Assembly (NCBI GenBank): GCA_002398365.1
Contig: DGYK01000057.1
Span: 227,915 to 255,926, forward strand
DNA: 28,012 nt
From: Flammeovirgaceae bacterium UBA5008
GTDB lineage: Bacteria > Bacteroidota > Bacteroidia > Cytophagales > Cyclobacteriaceae
Direction: 5' to 3'
Part shown: piece after piece, positions 16,996 through 24,995 of the stretch
Layout of the letters: each line of letters starts with the position of its first letter
Numbering within the stretch: position 1 is the first letter of the stretch
The notes under the pieces: model-generated
What the model saw: only the letters and a program-made list of their open reading frames with translations
Database searches by the model: none
Told to the model about the DNA's origin: nothing
Translations under genes and position numbers: made by a program

Positions 16996-18285
16996 ATGAA
17001 GCACATCGTCATCATTGGAAACGGCATCAGTGGCATTACAGCTGCGCGCCACATTCGCAAACGCAGTAATCACAAAATCACCATCATTTCCGGTGAATCC
17101 GAATACTTCTTTTCGCGCACCGCACTCATGTATATCTACATGGGGCATTTGAAATTTGATCACACAAAACCATACGAAGACAACTTCTGGAAAAAAAATA
17201 AAATTGACTTAGTATTCGATTGGGTAGATCGTGTAAACAGTGCAACAAAATCGCTCACACTTCGAACAAAATGTACACTCTCTTACGATATCCTTATTAT
17301 CGCATCAGGCGCAAAGCCAAATAAATTTGGATGGCCCGGTCAGGATTTAAATGGGGTGCAAGGCCTCTATCACAAACAAGACCTGGAATTGATGGAACAG
17401 AATACGAAAGGCATTCAACATGCGGTGCTGGTAGGTGGCGGATTGATTGGTGTGGAAATGGCTGAGATGCTGTTGTCCAGAAATATCTCCGTCACTTTTC
17501 TCGTGCGCGAGAATGCATTTTGGAGCAACGTTTTGCCTTTGCAGGAAGCTAACCTGATCAGCCGGCACATTCGCTCGCATCACGTAGACTTGCAATTCGA
17601 TTCTGAACTTAAAGAAATCAAAGGCGATTCGACCGGACGTGTGCAGTCCATTATCACTAAGTCTGGAGAAGAAATTGCATGTCAATTCGTAGGACTCACG
17701 GTGGGCGTCTCGCCTAATATTTCTTTTTTGAAAGATTCCGGCATCGCTACCGCACGCGGTGTTTTAGTTAATGAGTTTCTGGAAACAAATATGCCGGATG
17801 TATATGCGTTGGGCGACTGTGCCGAACGAACCTACGAGTTGCCGGGTCGGAGAAACATTGAACAAGTCTGGTACACCGGACGCATGATGGGTGAAGTAGT
17901 AGGGCAAACCATCTGTGGAACAAAAACAAAATACGAACCTGGACCGTGGTTCAACTCTGCTAAATTTTTTGACATCGAATATCAAACCTACGGTCAAGTG
18001 GGCAACGAATTGAAACCTCACGAATCAGAATTTTATTGGGAACACAGCAGCGGCAACAAATGTGTGCATTTGATTTGGAACACAATGACCCGCGAGTTTA
18101 TCGGCATTAACACTTTCGGCATTCGCATGCGCCATGAAAAATTTGATACGTGGTTGCGCGCTAAAAAATCAGTCGACTTTGTAATGGACCATTTAGCAGA
18201 GGCGAATTTCGATCCGGAGTTTTTCACCCGTTACGAAAAAGAAATCAAACTTCAGTTCAACGAAAAAGCTGTCTTAGCACACTGA
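16996..18285 (+). CDS. FAD/NAD(P)-dependent oxidoreductase (NirB/rubredoxin-reductase type)
   Basis: A 429-residue flavoprotein with two Rossmann folds. The FAD site is IIGNGISGITAA (Gly8, Gly10, Gly13), the NAD(P) site is LVGGGLIGVEMAE (Gly147-Gly152), and the C-terminal FAD contact is ALGDCAE (Asp274). There is no redox-active CxxC pair, so it is of the rubredoxin reductase, NirB N-domain or AIF type rather than a disulfide reductase. The last ~100 residues (from about 330) include WFNSAKFFDIEYQTYGQV and are lineage-specific. The next gene, an iron-sulfur membrane protein, starts 5 bp after the stop, so the flavoprotein likely feeds electrons from NAD(P)H to it. The final acceptor is unknown. 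Confidence 0.88.
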   Translation: MKHIVIIGNGISGITAARHIRKRSNHKITIISGESEYFFSRTALMYIYMGHLKFDHTKPYEDNFWKKNKIDLVFDWVDRVNSATKSLTLRTKCTLSYDILIIASGAKPNKFGWPGQDLNGVQGLYHKQDLELMEQNTKGIQHAVLVGGGLIGVEMAEMLLSRNISVTFLVRENAFWSNVLPLQEANLISRHIRSHHVDLQFDSELKEIKGDSTGRVQSIITKSGEEIACQFVGLTVGVSPNISFLKDSGIATARGVLVNEFLETNMPDVYALGDCAERTYELPGRRNIEQVWYTGRMMGEVVGQTICGTKTKYEPGPWFNSAKFFDIEYQTYGQVGNELKPHESEFYWEHSSGNKCVHLIWNTMTREFIGINTFGIRMRHEKFDTWLRAKKSVDFVMDHLAEANFDPEFFTRYEKEIKLQFNEKAVLAH

Positions 18286-18290
18286 AATTT

Positions 18291-20057
18291 ATGAAGTTAC
18301 TCAAATCACTTGGTCTAGCTCTCTTCATCATCGGCTTTGGCCTATTCAACTTTTCTTTCTTTTGGGCCCGCTATCAGATCACTCCTGAAGTCATTCGCAC
18401 GCAAGTGAGCGATCCCAAAAAATCGGAACTCTTAATCGAGACATCAACTCGAATGTTGAATCAGGAATTCTCTTCCAATTTCAAATTTGTAGATGAATTG
18501 CATGGAGCGTTGGATCGAGTGAATCAACATCAATTAAATTTGTTTGGTATATCGGAACAAGAGATAAATCAACTGGTTGCTCGCAATCCTGAAAAATTCT
18601 CCATTGCATCAGTCGATTCTGTTTTTGCAGGAAGTGACGAAACCGCAGTTTTCAAACGAAACGCATTCAGCGATTATGGAAGCTGGCTGGATGGCCAACC
18701 AACTCAACGGGCGCAACTACAACAGGTAGCAGACAATATTCGTCAATATGGCATTGTATCACAATTTGGATTCGATCGCTACGCCATCAAAGATCTCACG
18801 TATTCACTCACCAAAGCTTCGGCAATCAGTCCGGTAAAAAATAATCCGTTGCTTTATTTGTTGCTCACCATCGGGTTGTGTGTAGTCGGTGCGCTACTTT
18901 ACATTTTGCCCAAGCTGCAACTTGCTCCCAGCATTAAAAACAATGGCATCTTTTTTAATGCCATGAAAAATGTACAATGGCTCGGCATCCTTACAGGAAG
19001 CTGGCTCATTGCATTTTATGTGGTGCTGTATTTTTATCCGGAGTACATGACGAACTGGGTTCTGCTAGTCGACCCGGTCAGCAAGATGCTTAGCGGCAAT
19101 GAAGCGGGTCGCTTTTTTCTCTACGGTTTCATCTACACGTTGTGCATTTTAGTGATGGGAGTGCGGATGATTATTCACTATCGCCACAGCAAGTATCAGA
19201 TTTTCCGCACGTGCTCGGTTATGTTTTTTCAAACGGCTTTCGCGTTTCTCATTCCTGAAATCATGATTCGTCTGAATCAACCTTATTTTGATTTCAAAAA
19301 TATCTGGCCGCTCGACTATTCGTTTTTCTTTAACAACCGGCTGGACACATTGCTGGCGAATGGAGGTCTCGGAATTTTTATGTTGGTGTGGGGAATTGCG
19401 TTGATTATACTAGGCGTTCCTATATTCGTTTATTTTTTTGGCAAGCGCTGGTATTGCTCATGGGTATGTGGTTGTGGTGGATTAGCAGAAACTTTGGGCG
19501 ATCCCTACCGACAGCTTTCCGATAAATCCGTGAAAGCGTGGAAGGCCGAACGCTGGATCATTCACAGCGTGTTAGTCTTTGCTGTAGTAATGACAATAGG
19601 AGTCTTGTATACGTATTTCACCAATAATTCATGGGTTTTGTTTTTCGATAGTTACAAGCTGCGCGAAATCTATGGTGCATTCATTGGAGCCGGGTTCGCG
19701 GGCGTGGTGGGCACGGGCTTTTATCCGTTGATGGGAAATCGCACGTGGTGCCGGTTGGGTTGTCCGCTGGCCGCTTACTTAGGAATCATTCAGCGTTTCA
19801 AATCACGCTTTCGAATTACGACCAACGGAGGGCAGTGCATTTCGTGTGGCAATTGCTCTGCGTATTGTGAAATGGGCATTGATGTGCGCTGGTATGCGCA
19901 GCGCGGGCAAAACATTGTGCGCAGTTCTTGTGTGGGCTGTGGAGTTTGTTCATCTGTTTGTCCGCGAGGTGTGCTCAATCTCGAAGTGAAAGAAGAAGAT
20001 GGAAGATTCGGCAAGCCTATCTTAATCGGAAACAATCATATTGAATTGGTAGAGTAG
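18291..20057 (+). CDS. Membrane polyferredoxin (FixG/NapH-like 4Fe-4S protein)
   Basis: A 588-residue membrane iron-sulfur protein. A helix at residues 4-24 is followed by about 150 residues of a soluble domain I do not recognise, then about six membrane helices. The pattern CSWVCGCGG (Cys389, Cys393) lies in a cytoplasmic loop, with a second CRLGCP (Cys487, Cys491). The C terminus holds two 4Fe-4S ferredoxin motifs: Cys516, 519, 522, 526 and Cys547, 550, 553, 557. The layout matches NapH, NosR or CcoG-type electron-transfer proteins, but the unknown N-terminal domain has no FMN-binding look and no CcoG-like C-terminal domain is present. The gene follows the flavoprotein by 5 bp and is clearly cotranscribed. 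Role: electron transfer across or into the membrane, acceptor unknown. Confidence 0.86.
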   Translation: MKLLKSLGLALFIIGFGLFNFSFFWARYQITPEVIRTQVSDPKKSELLIETSTRMLNQEFSSNFKFVDELHGALDRVNQHQLNLFGISEQEINQLVARNPEKFSIASVDSVFAGSDETAVFKRNAFSDYGSWLDGQPTQRAQLQQVADNIRQYGIVSQFGFDRYAIKDLTYSLTKASAISPVKNNPLLYLLLTIGLCVVGALLYILPKLQLAPSIKNNGIFFNAMKNVQWLGILTGSWLIAFYVVLYFYPEYMTNWVLLVDPVSKMLSGNEAGRFFLYGFIYTLCILVMGVRMIIHYRHSKYQIFRTCSVMFFQTAFAFLIPEIMIRLNQPYFDFKNIWPLDYSFFFNNRLDTLLANGGLGIFMLVWGIALIILGVPIFVYFFGKRWYCSWVCGCGGLAETLGDPYRQLSDKSVKAWKAERWIIHSVLVFAVVMTIGVLYTYFTNNSWVLFFDSYKLREIYGAFIGAGFAGVVGTGFYPLMGNRTWCRLGCPLAAYLGIIQRFKSRFRITTNGGQCISCGNCSAYCEMGIDVRWYAQRGQNIVRSSCVGCGVCSSVCPRGVLNLEVKEEDGRFGKPILIGNNHIELVE

Positions 20058-20102
20058 ATTCTTTTACAAAGGATTTACTAATTTGAATTAGATTTACAGA
20101 AT

Positions 20103-20762
20103 ATGAAATCAATTCTAGTTATAACACTGCTTTCATTGATTGTGGTGATTCCTTCCACAGCTCAGCATAATTGTCCTGAAGGTATCAATTTGATTCCTAA
20201 GTATGGGAGCAAGAAAAAATGTGCAGAGCAACTACAAAGTGATTCCGATTTTATCACCGATTGTCTAAAACAATTTAAAGATCGAAAGACAGCCGCTCAT
20301 TATTTTGTAAAAAAGGGTTGGGAATACTTCTACAAAAATGATCCTGAGACCGCTATGAAACGATTCAATCAAGCGTGGCTGTTAGACAGCTTGAATTCAG
20401 AAACGTTTTGGGGCTTTGGAAATTTAATGGGGATGAAATCAAATTTTGAAGAATCCATCAAATTGCTGGAACATTCCATCGCACTGGATCCGAATAATTC
20501 AAGTGTATATGAATCATTGGCTATAAGTCTCGGCCAATTGTTCTATAAAACGAAAAACATAGAATATTTGAACAAGATGACAAACGCACTAAAAAAATCC
20601 CTTTCCATCAACCCGAAAAATGTACGTGCGCTTGGGCAGCTGACAGCAGCCTATAGTTATTTCGTTCAAAAAGATAGTGCTGTTAAATACTTGAAGCTAA
20701 CAGATCAACTTGATCCAGCAGCTGTTGATCCGGAGGTTCGTAAATTGATTTTAAAAAGGTAA
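20103..20762 (+). CDS. Exported TPR-repeat protein
   Basis: A 219-residue protein with a signal peptide (residues 1-20, ending PSTAQ). Three or four TPR units follow, for example KKGWEYFYKNDPETAMKRF, EESIKLLEHSIALDPNNSS and LKKSLSINPKNVRALGQL. Two Cys in the mature N terminus (CPEG and KKCAEQ) might form a disulfide. It lies 45 bp after the polyferredoxin gene and could share its transcript, but a role in electron transfer is not indicated. It is convergent with the START-domain gene. Confidence 0.82.
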   Translation: MKSILVITLLSLIVVIPSTAQHNCPEGINLIPKYGSKKKCAEQLQSDSDFITDCLKQFKDRKTAAHYFVKKGWEYFYKNDPETAMKRFNQAWLLDSLNSETFWGFGNLMGMKSNFEESIKLLEHSIALDPNNSSVYESLAISLGQLFYKTKNIEYLNKMTNALKKSLSINPKNVRALGQLTAAYSYFVQKDSAVKYLKLTDQLDPAAVDPEVRKLILKR

Positions 20763-20782
20763 GGTTAGTGTCTTTATCAAAA

Positions 20783-21376
20783 CTACTTATACTTTCCAAT
20801 CTTTGCTTTCATACTCATAAAAGTTTGGTAAGGGGCTTTGTGCGACAGCGAGTTTACAACCCAGGCCGGTAGCGTTCCACCCAAATCAATCTCCAAAGAA
20901 TAATGCACGGACAGTCGACCGGGCTTTACTTCTTTCACCACCCATACTGCTTTGGACATCGGTACGCGCACTACATTTTTTACTTTGGGAATGTAATCCG
21001 GTATACTGACCAATGTAACTTTCATTTCGCTGGCGCTTATTTGCTGAATCGTTAACCGAATAACAAAATCACGATTATCAACCACCGGAGCCTTGACTTC
21101 TGTATGATAGATGATTTCATTTTCATTCACCTTTTTCAACAGCTTAGCGCTCACCGTTTGATCTTGCCATTCTCCCAAATGATCAACATCCAACAGCATC
21201 GCTTTGAGTTGGCGTTGACTAGCTTTTAATAAAAATTTTGATTGAATGATCTTGTACTTTGAATTTTCAGGGTCACAGGTAAACACCTGAATACTGTCTT
21301 TATCTAACTTAAGCTGACAGTTCTTTTGTGCAAAAACTGCAATTGGGAAAAGCAATATGATGACTATCCACTTCAT
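20783..21376 (-). CDS. Exported START/SRPBCC-domain lipid-binding-type protein
   Basis: A 197-residue protein with a signal peptide (residues 1-17, ending AVFAQ) and a START-like fold from about residue 35. The features are LLDVDHLGEWQDQTVSAKLL, NRDFVIRL and VHYSLEIDLGGTLPAWVVNSL with a long C-terminal helix. START domains hold lipids or other hydrophobic ligands in a cavity; the ligand here is unknown. The start is ATG 21376, one base after the stop of the phosphoesterase (TAATATG), which favours translational coupling. An upstream in-frame start at 21409 would overlap that gene and hide the signal peptide, so it is rejected. Confidence 0.85.
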   Translation of the reverse strand: MKWIVIILLFPIAVFAQKNCQLKLDKDSIQVFTCDPENSKYKIIQSKFLLKASQRQLKAMLLDVDHLGEWQDQTVSAKLLKKVNENEIIYHTEVKAPVVDNRDFVIRLTIQQISASEMKVTLVSIPDYIPKVKNVVRVPMSKAVWVVKEVKPGRLSVHYSLEIDLGGTLPAWVVNSLSHKAPYQTFMSMKAKIGKYK

Positions 21377-21377
21377 A

Positions 21378-22283
21378 TTATCGGATTGAAACAATGTGAG
21401 CTTCACCAAATCCCGAAAAATCGGGAAGCAATGAATAGGATGATAACTTCAACGAATTACCAGATCGTTGCAGCAACAAATAGTGAAACATAGGTTTGTA
21501 GTTAAGGTCGAGATCTGCATGTGGTGGATTTTTCGTATTGAGCGGTTGATGAATTCCGCCTCCTCCGCCAATCACCATAAAATCCTTTCCTGATTTTTGA
21601 AAGTGTTCAAACCCATGCGAGTGACCCGTAATAAACAATTTCGCTTTCGCGGATGCAAGATAAGCGGGCACAAAGGCAGACTGAACTTCGGTAGACGAGC
21701 CTACGATCTTACTATTTGAAAAAGGGGCATGGTGGCAACTCATCACAATGATGCGGATCGAAGAATCAACTTCTAATTCCTTCATGGTGGCAGTAAGCCA
21801 GTTTTGTTGCTTGGCTCGATCTGCATGTGATAGCTTTGAAAAATTGGAATTCAACAGCACAAACGCAATGGAATCAGAGATCTTTACAAATCCAGTGTGA
21901 ACGTGATCCGGAAAACGTTTTTGAAATACAGCCTCACCTTTGGCTGCATTGCCCATCACATCGTGATTTCCCAACAAAGCAGTGACCGCAATTCCTCTTT
22001 CCCGACTTTCTTTCAAATAGCTATCGATCGCTTTCCATTTTTTTTCTTTGTGCCCCAGCGACACGACATCACCCAATATGAATAGGTCAGTAGGTTTAGT
22101 TTTGATAAGCTTCTGAAAAATCAACTTCGTTGCCTCCTGATTGTGGTTGGATTTGAGAAATACCTTTTCAATCCACATGGGCTTTTGCGTATCGCTGACC
22201 AATGCAATTGTCGGCTGTGCATAGCTAAAATAAAAAATCAAAAGCAAACCAACGACTAAACTTATTCTTCTTCTCAAACACAT
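21378..22283 (-). CDS. Exported calcineurin-type metallophosphoesterase
   Basis: A 301-residue protein with an N-terminal signal sequence (residues about 5-22, ending SYAQ). The metallophosphoesterase motifs are in order: ALVSDTQ (Asp31), LGDVVSLG (Asp72), LLGNHDVMG (Asn106, His107, Asp108), SCHHAPFSN (His184-His185) and FITGHSHGFEHF (His221, His223). The first block is normally DxH, but reads DTQ here, so one metal ligand may be Gln33 or be supplied otherwise. It should be an extracytoplasmic phosphoesterase; substrate unknown. It is followed by the START-domain gene in a coupled arrangement, and preceded 34 bp upstream by the sugar transporter gene on the same strand. Confidence 0.87.
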   Translation of the reverse strand: MCLRRRISLVVGLLLIFYFSYAQPTIALVSDTQKPMWIEKVFLKSNHNQEATKLIFQKLIKTKPTDLFILGDVVSLGHKEKKWKAIDSYLKESRERGIAVTALLGNHDVMGNAAKGEAVFQKRFPDHVHTGFVKISDSIAFVLLNSNFSKLSHADRAKQQNWLTATMKELEVDSSIRIIVMSCHHAPFSNSKIVGSSTEVQSAFVPAYLASAKAKLFITGHSHGFEHFQKSGKDFMVIGGGGGIHQPLNTKNPPHADLDLNYKPMFHYLLLQRSGNSLKLSSYSLLPDFSGFGEAHIVSIR

Positions 22284-22317
22284 ATCAACTTCTAACGAAA
22301 TCGGACGAAAATTGATT

Positions 22318-23553
22318 CTATGATTTTGTCACAGCAGGTTCTTCTGAAGGTTTATAAAATTTAACCGCAAACAAGAAGATCATGAAGTAACAAATGATCG
22401 GCAACAAATAGGCCGTTGCAACACTGTATTGATCGGCTACATAGCCCATAATGGGTGGGAATACCGCTCCACCTGCTACTGCCATTACAATAAAGGAAGA
22501 TGCCTTCTCGCGAAGATCACTGATATTTCGTAAGCCCAATCCAAATATGGTAGGGAACATGATGCTAAATGTAAACTGTAGTCCAATCAAACAAGCAAAC
22601 GAAAACCACCCAAGATGTTGTGAAATGATAACGCACATGGTAATACTTCCTAAACAAAATAAAGCAAGTAGCTTATTGGGCGCTATAAAATTCATCAAAT
22701 AGGTTCCTACAATTCTTCCCATGAGCATCATAAACATGCTGAGGCCAAAATAGTAAGAAGCATGCGAGTCGCTCATTCCTGGCATATACTTAACTGCGTA
22801 ATTTATAAAAAACGCCCAAGTGCCGCCTTGAGCAGCTACGTTAAAAAATTGGGCTACGACAGTCCACCGAAAGTGTTTATACTTAAACAACTCACTATAG
22901 GAGCGTTTAGTGTTTGGATTATTGCGTGCCTCTTGAAGTGGCGGCACCTTTGTAAACAAAAATGCTACCGCAATAATAAAAACGGTTGCACCGATGGCTG
23001 CGTAAAGCATCTTTACTGAAAACAAATCGGTTTGAGTATCGCCTGTCAAGACAGCACGCAGGATAAAATAACCGCCCAAAACCGGTCCTATAATTGTACC
23101 GACCGCATTGAACGTCTGTGAAAAATTTAGGCGTTGCTCTGATCTTCGTTCATCACCTAATGCTGCTGCAAAGGGATGTGCAACTGCTTCTAATGTTGCC
23201 AATCCACAGGCCAAAATAAAAAGAGCAATTCGGAAAAACCCGAATGACTCCGCACCTGCTGCCGGTATAAACAAGAATGCACCAATGGCATATAAGCATA
23301 AACCAAATAAAACACCATTCTTATATCCATACTTTTTCATGAACAAGCCTGCCGGAATTCCCATGACCGCATAAGCACCAAAAATGGAAAACTGAACTAA
23401 TCCCGATTGTGCTAATGATACATTCAATACCTTTTGAAAATGGCGATTGAGCACATCACCCATAGATATGGCAATGCCCCATAACATAAATAAGCTGGTC
23501 ACAAATATGAAAGTAGGAACATACTTCCGGTCGGTGAGTGGTATTTTTTCCAT
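22318..23553 (-). CDS. FucP-like MFS sugar:proton symporter
   Basis: A 411-residue membrane protein with about 12 transmembrane helices, of the FucP/GluP branch of the major facilitator superfamily, which imports L-fucose, glucose, galactose or related sugars with protons. Motifs include FVTSLFMLWGIAISMGDVLNRHF, FSQTFNAVGTIIGPVLGGYF and ALEAVAHPFAAALG-like sequence at about 120-135. The substrate cannot be decided from sequence. The start is ATG 23553. Downstream are the phosphoesterase and START genes at 34 and 1 bp, so a three-gene transcript is likely. A terminator hairpin for the upstream antiporter gene sits between 23577 and 23602. Confidence 0.88.
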   Translation of the reverse strand: MEKIPLTDRKYVPTFIFVTSLFMLWGIAISMGDVLNRHFQKVLNVSLAQSGLVQFSIFGAYAVMGIPAGLFMKKYGYKNGVLFGLCLYAIGAFLFIPAAGAESFGFFRIALFILACGLATLEAVAHPFAAALGDERRSEQRLNFSQTFNAVGTIIGPVLGGYFILRAVLTGDTQTDLFSVKMLYAAIGATVFIIAVAFLFTKVPPLQEARNNPNTKRSYSELFKYKHFRWTVVAQFFNVAAQGGTWAFFINYAVKYMPGMSDSHASYYFGLSMFMMLMGRIVGTYLMNFIAPNKLLALFCLGSITMCVIISQHLGWFSFACLIGLQFTFSIMFPTIFGLGLRNISDLREKASSFIVMAVAGGAVFPPIMGYVADQYSVATAYLLPIICYFMIFLFAVKFYKPSEEPAVTKS

Positions 23554-23576
23554 AATTGGGTTAGGTAGGTTCTAAC

Positions 23577-23602
23577 AAAAATGCCTCAAGTTTATGAGGC
23601 AT
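23577..23602 (-). terminator. Rho-independent terminator after the NhaC-type antiporter gene
   Basis: Read on the minus strand, a perfect 8-bp stem (ATGCCTCA arm at 23602-23595, TGAGGCAT arm at 23588-23581, 6-base loop between) is followed directly by a T run (23580-23577). It lies 99 bp beyond the antiporter stop and 24 bp before the sugar transporter ATG. A hairpin inside the transporter leader is an alternative reading. Confidence 0.75.
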
Positions 23603-23700
23603 CCAAATTTTATTTTACCGCCCTAATGGAAGATGAGGTGACAATAGTGCAGACTAAGTATCTGAAAATCGTTCAACCGGAACTAGTCGCTCCTACCAAA

Positions 23701-24984
23701 CTACTTCCTCTTGAGGAAGATAAAAACCAAGGTAGCAATGCCCAACAGGAATGGGTAATACATATAACCAATGATTTCAAAGGCAGTCACTTTTTGTTGT
23801 GCGATGGCTACGGCTGCTAGAAGTTGTGCACCGTAAGGCAACAAGCCTTGGACAAAACAAGAAATCGTATCAAGTATGCTCGCACTTCGCTTGCCGTCAA
23901 TTTCATTTTTATCGGCAATTGTTTTAGCTAACGGGCCGACAATCAAAATAGTAATCGTATTGTTGGCAATCGCTGCATTGACCAAAGCCGTCAAGCTGGC
24001 GATGCCCAACTCGCCACCTCGTTTTGTTTTGATTAACCGCGAAACATGATACAGAATAAAATCTATGCCTCCCTGATAGCGTATCAGTCCAACAATACCG
24101 CCAATCAAAATACAAGTAATGCTCAGCTCAAACATGGAAGCCATACCGGCATTGGCCGAACTGATCGCTTGCCATCCATCCAAACTTCCGGTGGTCATGC
24201 CGATAATCGCTGTCAGCGCTATACCACTCAGCAAAACCCATATTACATTTAACCCGGTAAGTGCTGCCACTAATACAAAAACATAAGGCACAATTTTGAT
24301 GAAAGAATACGGATGCTCACCAGCTATTACAACTGCATCTGTTACCGTTCCAGAAAAAGCATAAATCAAAAATGTAATGATTGATGGCGGTAATGCAATC
24401 CAAAAGTTTACCTTAAACTTATCGCGCATCTCGACATTTTGTGTGCGTGTAGCTGCAATGGTGGTATCCGATATCATCGAAAGATTATCACCAAACATGG
24501 CACCGCCCACTACTGCACCTAAGGCTATTGCCAATACACCGGGCATCGACTCATTAAAACCTACTGCAATTGGCGAAAGTGCTACCACCGTTCCAACCGA
24601 TGTGCCCAACGAAATGGAGATGAAGCAAGCAATCAAAAACAATCCGGCAATAATCAAGCTGGGCGATAAATACGTGAGTGCAAAGTTGACTGTAGATTCT
24701 ACCGCGCCCATACTTTTGCTGATAGCTGCGAAGGCCCCGGCCAACAGAAATATAAAACACATGAGCATGATATTGGCATCGCCCATGTGATGACTAAACT
24801 CATCTACTTTCTTGGAAAAAGGTATGGATGGGTACTGAATAAATGCTACCACGGCTGACAACAAAAATGCTACCAGCACCGGCATCTTATAAAAATCGTT
24901 GAGCGCAATGGAGGTAAAAAGGTAGACGACCAAAAAAACAAATAGCGGCAATAAAGCGCCTAGGCGCCCCTTGTTATTTTCCAT
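23701..24984 (-). CDS. nhaC: NhaC-family Na+/H+ antiporter
   Basis: A 427-residue membrane protein with about 11-12 helices. The signature GAMFGDNLSMISDTTIAATRTQ-like block (about residues 161-182) and SLGTSVGTVVALSPIAVGF (about 125-143) are typical of the NhaC family, which exchanges Na+ for protons, though some members move organic anions or amino acids. The start is ATG 24984. It begins 11 bp downstream of the AGMO-like hydroxylase stop and is the last gene of a four-gene minus-strand set ending at the terminator 23577-23602. The family is clear; the ion is inferred. Confidence 0.88.
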   Translation of the reverse strand: MENNKGRLGALLPLFVFLVVYLFTSIALNDFYKMPVLVAFLLSAVVAFIQYPSIPFSKKVDEFSHHMGDANIMLMCFIFLLAGAFAAISKSMGAVESTVNFALTYLSPSLIIAGLFLIACFISISLGTSVGTVVALSPIAVGFNESMPGVLAIALGAVVGGAMFGDNLSMISDTTIAATRTQNVEMRDKFKVNFWIALPPSIITFLIYAFSGTVTDAVVIAGEHPYSFIKIVPYVFVLVAALTGLNVIWVLLSGIALTAIIGMTTGSLDGWQAISSANAGMASMFELSITCILIGGIVGLIRYQGGIDFILYHVSRLIKTKRGGELGIASLTALVNAAIANNTITILIVGPLAKTIADKNEIDGKRSASILDTISCFVQGLLPYGAQLLAAVAIAQQKVTAFEIIGYMYYPFLLGIATLVFIFLKRK

Positions 24985-24995
24985 GCAATGTCAGA

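Noticed and set aside
23581..23820. A 79-residue plus-strand open frame starting in the gap before the sugar transporter
   Set aside because: Its first codons are the terminator hairpin itself and its second half is antisense to the end of nhaC; there is no protein-like character.
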